A stretch of DNA of 64,000 nt from contig DATMXP010000024.1 of the NCBI GenBank assembly GCA_035561515.1, positions 186,001-250,000 of the forward strand. The letters run 5' to 3'. Numbering within the stretch: the first letter of the stretch is position 1; each line of letters starts with the position of its first letter. The stretch comes from Terriglobales bacterium (GTDB lineage Bacteria > Acidobacteriota > Terriglobia > Terriglobales > Acidobacteriaceae). This document shows, in pieces, positions 8,593 through 17,049 of the stretch. Below the pieces are notes generated by a model. The model had not been told where the DNA came from. It did not search any database and saw nothing but the letters and a program-made list of their open reading frames with translations. The position numbers and the translations under genes were made by a program.

Positions 8593-9642
8593 TTATGCGA
8601 TTTTTGAGTGCTGTAGCAGTTTTTCTTTGAATTTGTCAGGAATTGGTAAGTTCTTGCGTAAGTGTTCTCTTGCCGATCGGATGGACTTCCTCACCTCGTC
8701 CGCCGACCGGCTACTGATTGCGGAAATTTCATCCACCGTGAATCCTTCTACCCCGAAGAGAAGGAATGCCTCACGATCTTCTTTCGCGGCGCCAAGCAGC
8801 GCCATCTCCACCAGGTTCACCATCTCGTCTGAAGCCGCAGACTCCTCGGGCGTCGCCACGCCGCGGTTCGGAATCAGGCTCTCACCGGTAACCGACTCAT
8901 CGGGTTGATGGTATTGCAGGATCGCTTCATCGGTGCCGTCCTGCCTTGGCTCCTGGCCTCCCCGCAAAGGTGCATCGAGTGGGACCGTCTCGGTCCTCTC
9001 GTCTCGATGTGCCAGGTCACGAATCGCCTTCAGCGCCAGCCGGTAAAGCCACGGCTCGATCGCCAGTTTCTCCGGACGCTCCTCGTTGCCCAGCGCGACT
9101 GCGATGGCCTCGCCGATCACCTCTTCCACGCGCAACTGGTCTGGCCTGAGCTCACCGCTGTTCTCGCGGAACCGCAGTTCGCGATCCACGAACCTCTGCA
9201 ATCGCGGCAGGTTCGCGTTCACATAGGTCGAAATGTCATCTCCCGAAACGCTCTCCGGTTGTACCGCTGCCATCGTTTCCTCGAATGGCACCTGTGGCAC
9301 CGGTCGTGTTTTACCTACCCGTCGTTGACGCGGCCACTTATGTTGCGCCCGCAAGCGGTCCTTGTGCTTCGTGACCTGCTCAATCAGATCTTCGAAGGCA
9401 CCCTTGATCGCAGCCTCCGCCCGGTCGGCGGTTTCTCGCGAGGCGATGTTGCCCGACGGCAGCTTCAAATCCAGCCGCACGTTGAACCCGGCGCGCGCTG
9501 GCCGTTCATCCACGATCGCGTGCAAATGCACCAGTTCAGGCCTGAACACTTGCAGGCGTTTCCTGAGTTTCTGAATGTTATGGCTGATTTGTTCTTCGAG
9601 GTCGGTTGACTTTGGGACTTTGTAGCTGACGTGGACATTCAT
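8593..9642 (-). CDS. HPF/RaiA ribosome-hibernation domain fused to sigma-70-like regions
   Basis: Residues 1 to about 115 match the HPF/RaiA fold: a beta-alpha start, VHLHAIVDERPARAGFNVRL, LPSGNIASRETADRAEAAIK and a basic helix KHKDRLRAQHK. HPF proteins bind the decoding centre of idle 30S subunits. After a Pro-rich linker, residues 137-215 look like a degenerate sigma region 2 (VEEVIGEAIAVAL, IEPWLYRLALKAIRDLA). Residues 270-335 look like sigma region 4 with a helix-turn-helix: DREAFLLFGVEGFTVDEISA then SADEVRKSIRSAREHLRKNL. The architecture suggests one protein sensing ribosome state and touching transcription, but I know of no characterised member. GAGGGTAGCGA precedes the ATG. The eRF1-like gene follows 31 bp downstream. 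Confidence 0.8.
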   Translation of the reverse strand: MNVHVSYKVPKSTDLEEQISHNIQKLRKRLQVFRPELVHLHAIVDERPARAGFNVRLDLKLPSGNIASRETADRAEAAIKGAFEDLIEQVTKHKDRLRAQHKWPRQRRVGKTRPVPQVPFEETMAAVQPESVSGDDISTYVNANLPRLQRFVDRELRFRENSGELRPDQLRVEEVIGEAIAVALGNEERPEKLAIEPWLYRLALKAIRDLAHRDERTETVPLDAPLRGGQEPRQDGTDEAILQYHQPDESVTGESLIPNRGVATPEESAASDEMVNLVEMALLGAAKEDREAFLLFGVEGFTVDEISAISSRSADEVRKSIRSAREHLRKNLPIPDKFKEKLLQHSKIA

Positions 9643-9958
9643 TCGCTACCCTCGTGACCGCCCACTTATTGATTCAGATTTTACACCCGTTTGTTAGGAA
9701 GCAAGAGCGGGAAGGTAGTGTTGCACTACAAGAAAAGAAACTGTAAATCCCTGTGAATATTGCGTTTTATTGCGATTTTACTTGACATCGCTTGCACGAA
9801 GGCGTAACGCCGTTCATCCCTGAAAAGCCAAAATCAGAGGCAGGTTTCAGAGCACGAGCTATTCACGTGGATTCAGCTTGATCGCACCTTGATGGTTGGA
9901 TTAACAGCGTAATCTTTAGCGAGTTCCGTTCCGGTACACGGCGCGGAATGACCACGCA
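9643..9958. other. Intergenic region upstream of the HPF-sigma gene
   Basis: This 316-bp spacer holds no convincing gene. It is AT-richer than its neighbours around 9720-9790 and must carry the promoter of the HPF-sigma gene on the minus strand. It contains the 15-bp palindrome GTAGTG-TTG-CACTAC at 9715-9729, 73 bp upstream of the ATG, which could be an operator. No clear terminator of mqnE (which ends at 9959) was recognised. Confidence 0.5.
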
Positions 9959-11098
9959 TTAAACGGCAACCGTGAACGTCGTTTCTGTTCTCGTCACCGG
10001 ACGGTAGAGCGTGTCGCGTTCGACCGGTACACGTCCGGCTTCTTTGATCAGACGCTCCAGTTCCTGCCGCCTCATGCCCTGCGGAGTCTCTGCGCCGGCA
10101 TCGTGGTAAATCTTTTCTTCGATTACCGTTCCGTCCAGATCGTCTGCCCCGAAACGCAACGAAATCTGCGCGATCTTCGGCGTCAGCATCTGCCAGTACG
10201 CCTTGATGTGGGCGAAGTTGTCGAGCACCAGCCGCGACACAGCCATCTGCTTGATATCTGTAAATCCGCTGGTCCACGGCAAATGCGAGAGCGGCGTATT
10301 GTCCGGGTGGAACGCGAGCGGAATAAATGTCTGAAACCCGCCGGTCTCATCCTGGAGCGCTCTGAGCTTCAGCAGGTGATCCACTCGGTCTTCGTCATTC
10401 TCGATGTGCCCGTAGAGCATCGTCGCGTTCGACTTCAGCCCGATCTCATGCGCAATTTTGGCTGTCTCCAGCCATTGCGAACCATCGATCTTGTGGTCGC
10501 AAATGATGTGGCGCACGCGCTCGTTGAAGATTTCCGCTCCCCCGCCCGGAAGCGAATCGACCCCTGCCTCCTTTAAGGCCACCAGCATCTCGCGAATACT
10601 CATCTTCGCCCGCTTCGCCAGGAATGCCACTTCGACCATCGTAAAGGCCTTTAGGTGTACCTGCGGGAAGCGCTGCTTCAATCCCTTGACCAGGTCAACG
10701 AAATATTCGAACGTCAGGTCTGGATGCAATCCACCGACAATATGAAACTCCGTCACCGCTTCCGAGTAGCCGGAGGCTGCCGTCTGAAACGCCTCTTCCA
10801 GCGCCATCGTGTACGCGCCCGGAGCGTCCTTCTTCCGGCCAAATGCACACAGTCGGCAATACGCCACGCACACGTTCGTATGATTGATATGGCGGTTCAC
10901 ATTGAAGTACGTCTTGTCGCCATGCATCTTCTCGCGGGCGAAGTTGGCCATCCAGCCAAGCGCCAGGATGTCCTTGGTCCCGTACAGCGCCAGGGCATCA
11001 TCGGCGCTGAGGCGCTCTCCTGCAAGCACCTTCTCGGCAATGGGCCGCAGACGCGAGTCGTCCGTCTGGAATGCATGTCTCACGGCAGTTTCAGGCAT
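9959..11098 (-). CDS. mqnE: Aminofutalosine synthase MqnE (radical SAM)
   Basis: MqnE joins a carboxyvinyl-oxybenzoate to S-adenosylmethionine to make aminofutalosine, the first radical step of the futalosine route to menaquinone. The 4Fe-4S motif CVAYCRLCAFGR (C-x3-C-x2-C) is visible. NVNRHINHTNVC precedes it, and EFHIVGGLHPDL, GVDSLPGGGAEIF and TFIPLAFHPDNTPL follow; all are MqnE hallmarks. The open frame extends 40 codons upstream, but the family N-terminus starts at the ATG 11098. The protein is 379 residues. The other mqn genes are not in the window. The gene stands alone, with the transketolase terminator upstream. Confidence 0.95.
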   Translation of the reverse strand: MPETAVRHAFQTDDSRLRPIAEKVLAGERLSADDALALYGTKDILALGWMANFAREKMHGDKTYFNVNRHINHTNVCVAYCRLCAFGRKKDAPGAYTMALEEAFQTAASGYSEAVTEFHIVGGLHPDLTFEYFVDLVKGLKQRFPQVHLKAFTMVEVAFLAKRAKMSIREMLVALKEAGVDSLPGGGAEIFNERVRHIICDHKIDGSQWLETAKIAHEIGLKSNATMLYGHIENDEDRVDHLLKLRALQDETGGFQTFIPLAFHPDNTPLSHLPWTSGFTDIKQMAVSRLVLDNFAHIKAYWQMLTPKIAQISLRFGADDLDGTVIEEKIYHDAGAETPQGMRRQELERLIKEAGRVPVERDTLYRPVTRTETTFTVAV

Positions 11099-11202
11099 AT
11101 GTCCGATGATATCGCACCCCTCCCGTGAAGTCACAGGGGCAAGTGACTTAGCAGTTCTGGCTCGTGCTACTCTGCGTCCTCTGCGCCGAAGTTGTGGCCA
11201 AT

Positions 11203-11233
11203 AAAAAACCGCGCACACCGTCAGTATGCGCGG
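11203..11233 (-). terminator. Rho-independent terminator of transketolase
   Basis: On the minus strand a 7-bp GC stem CCGCGCA / TGCGCGG (11233-11227 and 11215-11209) is followed by TTTTTT at 11208-11203. It lies 18 bp beyond the transketolase stop. Confidence 0.85.
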
Positions 11234-11250
11234 CCATTTACTTTTTCGAT

Positions 11251-13299
11251 TTATCTGGTCAGTGCCGCTTCCCTCACACCCTTGCGCTCTTTCACGGCCA
11301 TCAATTCACCGGCTTTTTGGGCAATGTGCTCGGCGCTAACCTCGAACTCCTTAACCAGTTCCCAGGGCGCGCCCGAATCGCCGAAGCGATCCTTTACGCC
11401 GATGTATCCGGTGATCACCGGGGTTCCATACACCGCCGGACTAGCCGTGATGACCGAACTCACCTTCCACGCCAGAGCACCGATCTGATGTTCTTCGGCC
11501 GTGACTACCACGCCGGTTTCCTTCGCGGCGCGGATCACGGCTTCGTCATCGAACGGCTTCATTGTGTGTAGGTTAATCACGCGCGTCTCGAACCCGAACT
11601 CCTTCTTCAGGATGTAGGCCGCCCGCATCGCTTCGGGAACCATCGGTCCGCAAGCAACGATCGTCAAGTCCTCATCCTCATTTTTGTACTCGGACGCCAG
11701 CACCGTTTCGAACGCATCGACGAAGTTCTCTGCCTCTTTCCGGAAGCGGATCACGTTCGCCTTGCCGAATACGAATGGCGACTTATCGTTCGTCACGATC
11801 GGCGTCGCTTCACGCGCAAACCGGATGTACTTTGGGCCAACATGTTCCAACAGCAGATAGCCGGTCGCCCGCTTCGTCTCTACCGAGTCGCACGGCACAA
11901 CCACCGACATATTCGGCAGTGCGCACATCGCGAACAGGTCTTCCAGCGCCTGGTGAGTCGCGCCATCTGGACCGACAGAAACGCCGCCGTGCGCGCCGGC
12001 AACCATTACGTTAAAGTTCCCGTAGCAGACCGACACGCGAAGCTGATCGAGGTTGCGCGCCGCCGCAAATGTTCCGTATGTTCCGAATACGGCGATCTTC
12101 CCTTCTTTCGCCAGTCCTGCTGCCGCGGCGGTCGCCGACTGCTCGGCGATGCCCATGCTCAGCCAGCGGTTCTTGCGTTCGGGATTCTTGCTGTAGAACT
12201 CACTTATGGTGATGGAACCGGAGATGTCGAGACCCAGGCAGACGATACGGTCGTCGTCGCCGTTCTCGGCGAGCGACTGGCCAAAGCCCATACGCGTAGG
12301 CTTCATCGCTACTTTCATCGTCACGTTCTTGTTCCACCAATAATCGCGCGAGAACTTCGGCATCTTAGCGTCGAGCTTCTTGTCTACTTCCGCCTGATAA
12401 GCCTTCGCGTGCGCGAACAGTTCATCTACCGGGATCTTGCCGACCAGGTTCAGTTCCGTCAGGCTCTTTGTCAGTTCTTCCTGGTTCGGAGCCTTGCCGT
12501 GCCAGCCGGCGATATCCTCCATGAAGCTGACTCCCTTGCCCTTGATTGTGTCCGCGAGGATCACCGTCGGCTTGCCATTCGCGAGCGCCTTCGCCTGCTC
12601 GAGCGCGTCCACCACCTGCCTCATATCATGACCGTTGATCCGGATCACGTTCCAGCCGAACGCCTTGTACTTGTCGTCGAGCGGCTCAACGTTCATCACG
12701 TCGTGGACCTTGCCATCGATCTGGAGCCGGTTGCAGTCCACGATGCCGACAAGGTTGTCGAGTTTGTAGTGCGCCGCTTCCATCACGGCTTCCCAGATAT
12801 TGCCTTCCTGCTGCTCGCCGTCGCCCATGATCACGAACGTTTTGTAGCTCTTCTTATTCAGTCGAGCGCCAAGGGCAATTCCCACGCCGACGCTCAAGCC
12901 CTGCCCGAGGGAACCGCTGGAGACTTCCGCTCCCGGAATCTTTAACCAGTGGGGATGTCCCTGGAACGGAGAGGACAGTTTGCGCAGCAACGCGACATCC
13001 TTCTTGTCGCACGCACCCGCAAACGCCAGCCCGATGTAAAGGCTCGGAGCCTTGTGTCCAGTGGACCAGATGATGCGGTCACGCCCTTCCCAGAGCGCAT
13101 CTTTCGGATCCAGGTCGGCTACCCGCAGGTACAACGCGGCGGTGATGTCCATGATGGACAGCGTCCCACCGGCATGACCCGATCCGGCTGCGCACAGGCA
13201 TACGAGATCGTAGCCACGCATCAGGTTCGCCTGTTCTTTCAGTTCCTCAATCGTGTATTGCCGGATCGTTTGTCCGGTTTTGGAGTCCTTCAATGCCAT
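11251..13299 (-). CDS. tkt: Transketolase
   Basis: This thiamine-diphosphate enzyme moves two-carbon units between sugar phosphates in the pentose phosphate pathway. It is a full-length 682-residue protein. The N-terminal TPP domain has GSGHAGGTLSIMDI, SLGQGLSVGVGIALG and GDGEQQEGNIWEA. The pyrimidine domain has ISGSITISEFY and GIAEQSATAAAAGLA. The C-terminal domain has VVVTAEEHQIGALA. GHAGG stands where many transketolases have GHPG. The ATG at 13299 has GAGGAGA four bases before it; the open frame runs 38 codons further without a site. A terminator lies just downstream. The gene is probably a single transcription unit. Confidence 0.94.
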   Translation of the reverse strand: MALKDSKTGQTIRQYTIEELKEQANLMRGYDLVCLCAAGSGHAGGTLSIMDITAALYLRVADLDPKDALWEGRDRIIWSTGHKAPSLYIGLAFAGACDKKDVALLRKLSSPFQGHPHWLKIPGAEVSSGSLGQGLSVGVGIALGARLNKKSYKTFVIMGDGEQQEGNIWEAVMEAAHYKLDNLVGIVDCNRLQIDGKVHDVMNVEPLDDKYKAFGWNVIRINGHDMRQVVDALEQAKALANGKPTVILADTIKGKGVSFMEDIAGWHGKAPNQEELTKSLTELNLVGKIPVDELFAHAKAYQAEVDKKLDAKMPKFSRDYWWNKNVTMKVAMKPTRMGFGQSLAENGDDDRIVCLGLDISGSITISEFYSKNPERKNRWLSMGIAEQSATAAAAGLAKEGKIAVFGTYGTFAAARNLDQLRVSVCYGNFNVMVAGAHGGVSVGPDGATHQALEDLFAMCALPNMSVVVPCDSVETKRATGYLLLEHVGPKYIRFAREATPIVTNDKSPFVFGKANVIRFRKEAENFVDAFETVLASEYKNEDEDLTIVACGPMVPEAMRAAYILKKEFGFETRVINLHTMKPFDDEAVIRAAKETGVVVTAEEHQIGALAWKVSSVITASPAVYGTPVITGYIGVKDRFGDSGAPWELVKEFEVSAEHIAQKAGELMAVKERKGVREAALTR

Positions 13300-13413
13300 G
13301 ACGTCTCCTCGCGGTCCACTGCCAAACTGGGGATAAGTAACCGCCTTGTTTATCACGGGGATGGACACAAGTCGGGTGCGCACGTCACAAGTGGGTGTGA
13401 CGTGTTGGCACAA

Positions 13414-13442
13414 ACGGAAAGGGCACGCCCGAAAGCGTGCCC
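13414..13442 (-). terminator. Terminator of the acyl-CoA synthetase-GNAT gene
   Basis: A perfect 8-bp stem GGGCACGC / GCGTGCCC (13442-13435 with 13428-13421) with a 6-nt loop is followed by TTTCCGTTTG on the minus strand. It sits 16 bp past the stop of the gene at 13459. Confidence 0.7.
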
Positions 13443-13458
13443 TGGTAAGGAGTTGCGG

Positions 13459-16239
13459 CTATAGTTCGAGTTCGGCCTTCAGAAGGTCCTTCCCCTCTGC
13501 CGGACTGACCTTGAATCCCAACCTCTTAAAGATAGCCAGCATGTCTTCGTTCTCAGACAGGATGCTCGCAACCACGCGCTTGCCACCTTCCTTACGGGCG
13601 ATCTCGATGCCGCGCTTTACGAGTTCGGTACCGAGTCCGAGGTGCTGTGCTTCGTCGATGACGACAACCATCGTCTCGTAATCCTCGGTGCCATGCAGGT
13701 GATGCAGGCGCCCGACAGCGAGGATTTCACCAACACCCGATTTTGGATCACGCTGCTCGGCTACCAAGGCCATTTCGCGGTCATAGTCGACGAAGCAGAT
13801 TCGCGTCAAACGCTCGTGTGCTGTGCGCTGCGACAGCTTCAGCGGAGCGAAGTAGCGCATCAGCACCGTGCGATCCGACAGCTTCTCGTGAAACTTGATG
13901 ATGGTCGGCTCGTCTTCCGGACGAATCGGCCGGATCGTGACCGGCTTGTTGTTCTTCATCGTCCATTCGCTGACGTACTGGATTGGATACGGACGAATGG
14001 CAGGTTTCGGAAGATCCGATTCCGTCGACTTCGGGTCATGCAATACGACGCGAGCGTCCAGCGCGATCAGGTTGTCGGGCGAAGCCAGCAACGGGTTAAT
14101 GTCGAGTTCCTTGATCCAGGACTGCTCCACCACGAGGTAGCTGAAGCGCACGAGCAGGTCTTCGAGCGCCGCGATATCCACCGGCTTGCGCCCGCGAACA
14201 CCCTTCAGTGCCGTGAAGATCTTCGTTTGCTCGATCATGCGCTTTGCCAACGTCGAGTTCAGAGGAGGCAGAGCCAGCGCGCGGTCCTTGAACACTTCGA
14301 CCAGTTGTCCACCGGTTCCGAACAGCAACACCGGACCAAACTGCGGATCGATGCTGCTGCCGATGATCACTTCGTAACCATCCAGCTTGATCATCGGTTG
14401 AACGGTGACGCCCTGGAAGTGCTGGGCACCAACCTTCTCGGTTACCGACTTCTTGATCGCGTTGAACGACTGGCGAACGCCATCGGCATTGCGGATATTG
14501 AGCTGAACCCCGCCGACATCGGTCTTGTGAGTGATCGTTTCGGAGAACAGCTTCAGCACAACCGGGAAGCCGAACTTCTCAGCCGTCTTGATGGCTTCGT
14601 CTTCGGTCGTAGCTATCTTGGTCGGAACCGTCGGGATGCCATAAGCTGCGAGCAGTTCTTTCGACTCGAACTCAGTCAGGATCGTGCGACCCGACTTGCG
14701 AACTTCATCAATGATCTGCTTCGCCTTCGCACGATCCGGAGCAGCGGCATCGCCATCGGTGCGAAGCGTCGGGGTTTCATACAGCGCGCGCAGGTTATAG
14801 CTGTACTTCCACATGTAGTTGAACATGCGTGCTGCTGTATCGGGGAATGCAAACGTCGGAATGCCGGCCTGGTTGAGAATCTCCTCGCCCGCGGCGACTT
14901 CCGCTCCGCCCATCCAGCTTGCCAAAACCGGCTTGCCGAGCGAATTCGCATAAGGCTTGAGCTGTTCGGCGATCTGCGTCGGGTTCGTCATGCCCTGTGG
15001 CGTAAGAATCACGAGCATTCCGTCGATTGCTGGATCCTTTGCGGCGATTTCGAGCGATGTCGAATAGCGCTCCGGTTCCGCGTCGCCGAGGATGTCGACT
15101 GGATTGTTATGGCTCCAGTGCGGCGGCAGAAAATCGTCAAATGCGTTCATCGTTGCCGGGGAAAGATCGGCAACATGACCTTCGCCCGTAACAAGAGCGT
15201 CGGTCGCTAGCACGCCAGGGCCGCCGGCATTCGTAACCATGCAAAGCCTTGGACCTTGTGGCAGGGGCTGACGAGCCAGAACTTCCGACATGTAGAACAG
15301 GTCGGAGATGTTCTGAACGCGCAGAACACCGCTGCGTTTGAAAGCAGCGTCCAGGACCTCGTCGGAGCCAGTCAACGAACCTGTATGCGAAGCAGCGGCC
15401 TTGGCCGCGGCGGCGGTGCGTCCGGGCTTAATCACGAGGATCGGTTTAGTAAGAGAAATTTCGCGGGCGGCGGAGAGGAACGAGCGTGCATCGCCGACCG
15501 ATTCCATGTAGACGATGATGCTCTTCGTCCGCGGGTCATCGCCAAAGTAGTCAATCAGGTCGCCCCAGCCCACATCGAGCATCGATCCGGTGGAAACGAA
15601 AGCGCTGAACCCGACGTTCTCGCGCAAGCTCCAGTCAAGAATTGCGGTGCAGAGTGCACCGGATTGAGAGATGAAAGCAACGTTCCCGGGGCGCGCTGCA
15701 TGGCGAGCGAAGGTTGCGTTCATTCCGGTGATCGGGTTCATCACGCCAAGGCAGTTCGGTCCGATGATGCGCATCTTGCCGCCGGCAATGGTCTTGGCGA
15801 TCTGGCGCTCGAGTTCCTTACCTTCTTCGCCGTGTTCCTTGAAACCGGCCGAAATGATGATGGCCGCCGGGACGCCGTTTGCCACGCACTCCTGAATCAG
15901 GCCAGGGGCTGTTGGAGCGGGAGTCGTAATCACGACCAGGTCTGGCCGTTCGGGCAGCGACGCAACGTCCTTGTAAGCCTTAACGCCCAGGATGCTGGGA
16001 CGCTTTGGATTGACCGGATACACGGTTCCGCCGAACGGCGTGCTGAGGAGATTCCACAGGACATTGCGGCCTACGCTTCCCTCTCGTTCGCTGGCGCCGA
16101 TCAGGGCAATGCTGCGGGGATTGAAGATGTCGTCAAGAGGATGGCGTTCCGACCGAAGCAAATCGTGCGCGGGATCGATAATCAGCTTGCCGGACGGGTA
16201 TGCCTTTGCGGCGGGATTTTTCACAAAACTCGCTTCCAT
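13459..16239 (-). CDS. ADP-forming acyl-CoA synthetase fused to GNAT acetyltransferase (Pat-like)
   Basis: The 926-residue protein has a CoA-binding domain ([20 protein letters not shown], near residues 35-130). Two succinyl-CoA ligase-like domains follow ([27 protein letters not shown], then [14 protein letters not shown]). An ATP-grasp domain comes next ([27 protein letters not shown]), and the C-terminal 150 residues are a GNAT domain ([23 protein letters not shown], then [19 protein letters not shown]). This layout matches protein lysine acetyltransferases of the Pat type and ADP-forming acetyl-CoA synthetases, so either CoA-ester synthesis or protein acylation, or both, is possible. An Rrf2 regulator lies upstream on the same strand. 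Confidence 0.9.
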   Translation of the reverse strand: MEASFVKNPAAKAYPSGKLIIDPAHDLLRSERHPLDDIFNPRSIALIGASEREGSVGRNVLWNLLSTPFGGTVYPVNPKRPSILGVKAYKDVASLPERPDLVVITTPAPTAPGLIQECVANGVPAAIIISAGFKEHGEEGKELERQIAKTIAGGKMRIIGPNCLGVMNPITGMNATFARHAARPGNVAFISQSGALCTAILDWSLRENVGFSAFVSTGSMLDVGWGDLIDYFGDDPRTKSIIVYMESVGDARSFLSAAREISLTKPILVIKPGRTAAAAKAAASHTGSLTGSDEVLDAAFKRSGVLRVQNISDLFYMSEVLARQPLPQGPRLCMVTNAGGPGVLATDALVTGEGHVADLSPATMNAFDDFLPPHWSHNNPVDILGDAEPERYSTSLEIAAKDPAIDGMLVILTPQGMTNPTQIAEQLKPYANSLGKPVLASWMGGAEVAAGEEILNQAGIPTFAFPDTAARMFNYMWKYSYNLRALYETPTLRTDGDAAAPDRAKAKQIIDEVRKSGRTILTEFESKELLAAYGIPTVPTKIATTEDEAIKTAEKFGFPVVLKLFSETITHKTDVGGVQLNIRNADGVRQSFNAIKKSVTEKVGAQHFQGVTVQPMIKLDGYEVIIGSSIDPQFGPVLLFGTGGQLVEVFKDRALALPPLNSTLAKRMIEQTKIFTALKGVRGRKPVDIAALEDLLVRFSYLVVEQSWIKELDINPLLASPDNLIALDARVVLHDPKSTESDLPKPAIRPYPIQYVSEWTMKNNKPVTIRPIRPEDEPTIIKFHEKLSDRTVLMRYFAPLKLSQRTAHERLTRICFVDYDREMALVAEQRDPKSGVGEILAVGRLHHLHGTEDYETMVVVIDEAQHLGLGTELVKRGIEIARKEGGKRVVASILSENEDMLAIFKRLGFKVSPAEGKDLLKAELEL

Positions 16240-16365
16240 GTATAAGGACCTCGCTCCTATAAATTATGAACCTTTTAGAGTCCGATTTTCGGACGAATTC
16301 CCGCCATGACTCCCATCACCCGGAAACGTGAGATTCGGCAGCAACGCTGAACAGAGGCGTTGGAA

Positions 16366-16824
16366 TCAGGCATTGGTTGTGGGAATTCCGCCCAGCACAT
16401 GAGTCGCGGCCGCACCCTTCTTTTCGGAAGATGCTATGTCGGCGATGGTGGTTCCCTGCAGGAACTCCATATAAGCCTTGCGGATCTCGTGCCATTTCTG
16501 GTGTGCCGTGCATGAATCGGTTTCGGAACAGTCGTCTCTCTCGCCCAAGATGCAGGGCTGCGGTGTCTGCATCTGGTCAAAGAGTTGGACGATCTCGATG
16601 AGCTTGATTTCGTCGGGTGGACGGACCAGCCAATATCCGCCGCGGCTGCCACGTGCGGTGCCCAGTACTCCGGCGTTCTTAAGCGACAGCAGGATCTTGG
16701 CCAGGTAGTTCGGCGGGATATCCGCCTTGCTGGCCAAGTCTTTGCCAAGCATCGAGTGGCTTTTGCGCTGTCTCGCCAGTTGAGCCAGCGCTCGTAATGC
16801 GTATTGGGACGTTACCGAGAGCAT
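16366..16824 (-). CDS. Rrf2 family transcriptional regulator, probable Fe-S sensor
   Basis: The protein (152 residues) begins MLSVTSQYALRALAQLAR, the Rrf2 signature. A winged helix follows (DIPPNYLAKILLSLKNAGVL, then GSRGGYWL), with three cysteines spaced C-x7-C-x5-C in CILGERDDCSETDSC. In IscR, NsrR and RsrR, cysteines at this place hold an Fe-S cluster that senses iron, NO or redox state. The tail is short and Ala/Gly-rich. It is divergent from sucA across a 225-bp spacer with a palindrome (16881-16901), and it lies 126 bp upstream of the acyl-CoA synthetase-GNAT gene. Autoregulation or control of these neighbours is inferred. Confidence 0.93.
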   Translation of the reverse strand: MLSVTSQYALRALAQLARQRKSHSMLGKDLASKADIPPNYLAKILLSLKNAGVLGTARGSRGGYWLVRPPDEIKLIEIVQLFDQMQTPQPCILGERDDCSETDSCTAHQKWHEIRKAYMEFLQGTTIADIASSEKKGAAATHVLGGIPTTNA

Positions 16825-16880
16825 TTCTTGACCTGCGGATGTTCAACTCCATATTCATCTTGGCGAAGAGAAAACACCTG

Positions 16881-16901
16881 TGATTTTCGTCACAAAAATC
16901 A
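16881..16901. promoter_or_regulatory. Inverted repeat between rrf2-type regulator and sucA
   Basis: TGATTTT and AAAATCA form a perfect 7-bp inverted repeat around a 7-bp spacer in the divergent intergenic region, 57 bp from the Rrf2-family start. Its size and place suit a dimeric regulator such as the Rrf2 protein; binding is not shown. Confidence 0.45.
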
Positions 16902-17049
16902 GTGATATTCCATAAGTAAGGGTTTCTTCGTTACACTATTTATTTGCGGCACGAACTTCGGCTGGCATTTAGGCGGATCACTCACAAGTACTTGATTTTC
17001 AGAGACATCAGGCCTGAGTCGGAAGCTGGTACGCCGTATCTATATACCT

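Noticed and set aside
9782..9810. TTGACA with a weak -10 (TAACGC) 17 bp downstream on the plus strand
   Set aside because: It points toward the 3' end of mqnE, where no plus-strand gene exists, so it is probably chance.
13300..13413. N-terminal extension of transketolase by 38 codons
   Set aside because: A strong Shine-Dalgarno sequence precedes the internal ATG at 13299, and the extension has no similarity to the family.
13642..15210. Long open frame (522 codons) on the plus strand opposite the acyl-CoA synthetase gene
   Set aside because: Its composition (Arg/His/Gln-rich) is that of an antisense shadow, it has no domain, and the opposite strand encodes a clear enzyme.
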